A stretch of 24,052 nt of DNA from an uncultured Lachnospiraceae bacterium (GTDB taxonomy: Bacteria; Bacillota; Clostridia; Lachnospirales; Lachnospiraceae). The stretch covers positions 1-24,052 of the forward strand of contig CADBTO010000009.1 of NCBI GenBank assembly GCA_902797565.1, given 5' to 3'. A program made the position numbers and the translations under genes. Below the pieces are notes generated by a model, which made no database searches, was not told the origin of the DNA, and was given only the letters and a program-made list of their open reading frames with translations. Below, in pieces: positions 21,851 to 24,052 of this stretch. The stretch's first letter is position 1, and each line of letters begins with the position of its first letter.

Positions 21851-24052
21851 TTATTTTATACGTTTTGCTACCAAAAACAGCCTTCCGTCTTCCGTATAAT
21901 TATTGCATGTCGAAAGCGTCAGCACTTCGTCCCCTGCTTCCAGATTCACAGAACCCTTGAAAGCAGAGAAGTTCTTCACAATACTGGTAAATGCGTCCCA
22001 CTCGTTTAGGTTCTTGGCATTGATAAAGTTGTAGTAACGCAGTGTATTGTCATCCTCGTATTCTACTTCAGCAAGGCAAACTGCCACGATTTCATAAGTC
22101 CTCTTTTCATATATGGTATCAAACTTGATTTTCCGGTGTTCATGGAAGTAATCCTCATCCAGATAGGACTTCAGGCCACCAAACATAAGGCCGGAATTCA
22201 TGTTGTGCCCATAGATAATCGTATTCGTGGTCGGGTTGACAACATTCCCGCGGTAATCCACAAACAGTGTCCCGTTCGCATCTTCCGCGCCGTCAAAGTT
22301 GTGGTTCAGATAAAACGAATTGTCCCGCTGTACCACAGCATAATCCACGTCTGTATTCGGAATCGTAATCCAGCCGACCATATCCTTGTTCCGCCGTTTG
22401 AGTTCCGCATATTCCGGCAGAACCGTCAGTGTGGACTCGTCGATCTTTTTCTTCTTCTTTGCAAACGGATCCTTGTCCACCGATTTTGCCTGCTGGCTGC
22501 TTGCCTGCCCCGCCTTCCCCTGCTGCCCCTTTTCGTTTGCTTCCTGGGACATCTGCTTCAGACGCTGCGCCGTCAGACGGTTCTCAATTTCAGAAAATCC
22601 GAAATACGCGAACAGGATTGCCGCAACGGAAATAAGCGCCATCCCGACCACCCGCTGCACACCAACCTTTTTCTCCGCAGTCTCAACCACCTCGTGCTCT
22701 TTCAGGATACCTCTGGATTTCTCTGCAACGATATCCGAAAGATGCGCCTTGAAGCTGTCTCCGATCTTTGTCTTGAGCACAATCTCGCCGTCCCGGATCA
22801 TATTATAGAGGCGGACTGCAACCTCCGGATCCTGAATATCCAGTTTCTCATGGATCGCTTCTATCTTTTTGACATCTTCCCGTGCGTCCCGATATTCATG
22901 AAAGCTGCTGAACGTGTATTGTCCGATCGTATATTTTGTATCTTCCTGTTCCGACTCCAGCGGTTTTTCTTCTTTGGTAAGGACCACTTCTTTTTTCCTG
23001 GTACGGCGCTTTTCTTTTTTCCCGTTTTTCCCGCTCTTCTCTTCCTGCTCTGCCTCTGCCTGCTTCTTCTCTGCTTTTTTCCCGTCCTTCCGGTCACGGA
23101 TGGCACGGATGGCCGCCTCCGCACGCATCTCGCCCAGCTTATCGTTTGTCAGAAGATTGGCACCCGCATCCTGTCCTCCGCTGCCTTCCGGATCCCAAAA
23201 CAGTTCCTCTTCGCTTCCATCCGCATCCTGATTCCGCCCCTGAAACACAGGGATTTCTTCGGGCGGCGGAGGCGGCGGCGCCGTCTCCTCAATGCTGTTT
23301 ACATAAGTAATCGGGACGATTTCCGGCATTTTTGCCTCTTCCGCTGCCGGATCCTCCTCTGCAAATTGACGGGACGGAGCCCAGAGATCCGCAGAGGCTG
23401 CATTCTTTTCTGCTTCCATCGCGGTAAGCACACCGGTTTTGGGAGCATTACCGGACACACGCGGGACGTTTTCCACCTCTCCTGTATAAGAAGCCTGCTG
23501 CTGCGTTCCCTGCCCGCCTGCCGCACCGGATTTTGGCATAGAAAAAGCCCGCTCCAGGATCTGGGCATGCTCCGGCAAAGTATGCGGCTCACCGGGGTCT
23601 ATATAGGTGCTGGCCGAATCCGGACGGGGCGCACGTCTTGCGCCAAAGACCGGGGGTTCCACCACAGGTTCCGGCACAAAATCCAGACTGCGTTCGCCAG
23701 AAAATACAAACTCCTGTTCAGAAGAGAAATCCAGATCCGGTGTCACTTCGAACTGATGTTCTGGCTCCAGCCCCAGTAACCTGGGCGGTTCAGCTGCTTC
23801 CTGTGCGCTTTCCTGCCCCCCTGCCGGGTTCTGCTCCCCCGCCGCTGCCCTGGTCTGCTGCTTTCCTGCCGCTATGCCAGACTTCTGAGGGTCTGCCTCA
23901 GCCCCGGCCTGCTGATCCCAGTCGCCAGCCTGCGATTCCCCGCCTGCCGCGTTTCTCTGCATTTGTGCTTCTGCACCGGTCTGCTGCTCAGATGCCTCGC
24001 CACCGGACTGCTGCCCGCCTGCACCAGCCTGCTGGCCCGCTGCTCCGCTTCC
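21851..24052 (-). CDS. srtB: Class B sortase with very long cytoplasmic N-terminus, 5' end off window
   Basis: Sortases are membrane transpeptidases that attach secreted proteins to the cell wall. The frame is open to the right edge (734 codons, 733 residues visible). Numbering from the edge, residues 1-460 are predicted cytoplasmic. They comprise Gln/Ala/Gly-rich sequence (1-90), Pro/Glu-rich sequence with a proline run near 259-265, a highly charged Lys/Glu segment (318-370), and a more ordered patch (YTIGQYTFSSFHEYRDARED and on, 374-445). One membrane helix lies at about 466-486. The extracellular catalytic domain (535-733) has His616 (IYGHNMNSG), Cys716 (TLSTCNN) and Arg724 (DGRLFLVAKR), so it should be active. 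Class B sortases are typically much shorter, so the N-terminal region is unusual. A Met codon at 23962 is possible, but nothing shows it is the start. Confidence 0.92.
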   Translation of the reverse strand, partial: GSGAAGQQAGAGGQQSGGEASEQQTGAEAQMQRNAAGGESQAGDWDQQAGAEADPQKSGIAAGKQQTRAAAGEQNPAGGQESAQEAAEPPRLLGLEPEHQFEVTPDLDFSSEQEFVFSGERSLDFVPEPVVEPPVFGARRAPRPDSASTYIDPGEPHTLPEHAQILERAFSMPKSGAAGGQGTQQQASYTGEVENVPRVSGNAPKTGVLTAMEAEKNAASADLWAPSRQFAEEDPAAEEAKMPEIVPITYVNSIEETAPPPPPPEEIPVFQGRNQDADGSEEELFWDPEGSGGQDAGANLLTNDKLGEMRAEAAIRAIRDRKDGKKAEKKQAEAEQEEKSGKNGKKEKRRTRKKEVVLTKEEKPLESEQEDTKYTIGQYTFSSFHEYRDAREDVKKIEAIHEKLDIQDPEVAVRLYNMIRDGEIVLKTKIGDSFKAHLSDIVAEKSRGILKEHEVVETAEKKVGVQRVVGMALISVAAILFAYFGFSEIENRLTAQRLKQMSQEANEKGQQGKAGQASSQQAKSVDKDPFAKKKKKIDESTLTVLPEYAELKRRNKDMVGWITIPNTDVDYAVVQRDNSFYLNHNFDGAEDANGTLFVDYRGNVVNPTTNTIIYGHNMNSGLMFGGLKSYLDEDYFHEHRKIKFDTIYEKRTYEIVAVCLAEVEYEDDNTLRYYNFINAKNLNEWDAFTSIVKNFSAFKGSVNLEAGDEVLTLSTCNNYTEDGRLFLVAKRIK

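Overview
The window looks like chromosomal DNA of a Clostridia member of the Bacillota, most likely a moderately GC-rich Lachnospiraceae-type gut anaerobe. This is inferred from a SAM-I riboswitch in front of metK, the SpoVG gene, a GlgC/GlgD pair, DnaD- and DnaC/DnaI-type replication proteins, a class B sortase, and Gram-positive promoters and ribosome binding sites. The species cannot be named from the sequence. No tRNA, rRNA, phage, IS element or CRISPR array was found.

Left half (1-9703), all on the minus strand. In transcription order: glgC-glgD (ADP-glucose pyrophosphorylase subunits, overlapping by ATGA); spoVG with its own promoter and terminator; a degenerate HD-GYP protein with its own promoter and terminator; pth-mfd (peptidyl-tRNA hydrolase and transcription-repair coupling factor, also overlapping by ATGA); and metK, cut by the left window edge. 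A canonical promoter lies across the mfd stop codon. It drives a SAM-I riboswitch and terminator that control metK.

Middle (9704-15410), plus strand. murC is divergent from glgC. It is followed by a DnaD-like gene, a DnaC/DnaI-like ATPase gene and a variant ribose-phosphate pyrophosphokinase gene, ending in a strong bidirectional terminator. Four 9-mers resembling DnaA boxes sit between the end of murC and the DnaD-like gene.

Right part (15480-24052), a cell-envelope neighbourhood. An 819-residue membrane-anchored protein of unknown function (minus) and an LTA-synthase-like sulfatase-fold enzyme (plus) are divergent, and their promoters overlap at the -10 elements. The LTA-synthase-like gene converges on a gene for a surface protein with LRR_5/BspA-like repeats, an acidic Asp/Pro stalk and a C-terminal TPKTAD-hydrophobic-basic segment that may be a sortase signal. 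Upstream of that gene lie five tandem 29-bp repeats and then a class B sortase gene whose product has an unusually long cytoplasmic N-terminal region; its 5' end is outside the window. The sortase and its neighbour are a plausible enzyme-substrate pair. Three related GC-rich palindromes (5161, 15446 and 20094) recur at gene borders.

The most interesting candidates are the sortase/LRR protein pair with its repeat-bearing leader, the divergent unknown envelope protein, the HD-GYP protein lacking its HD dyad, and the DnaA-box-like cluster in front of the replication genes. None of these has been checked by database search.
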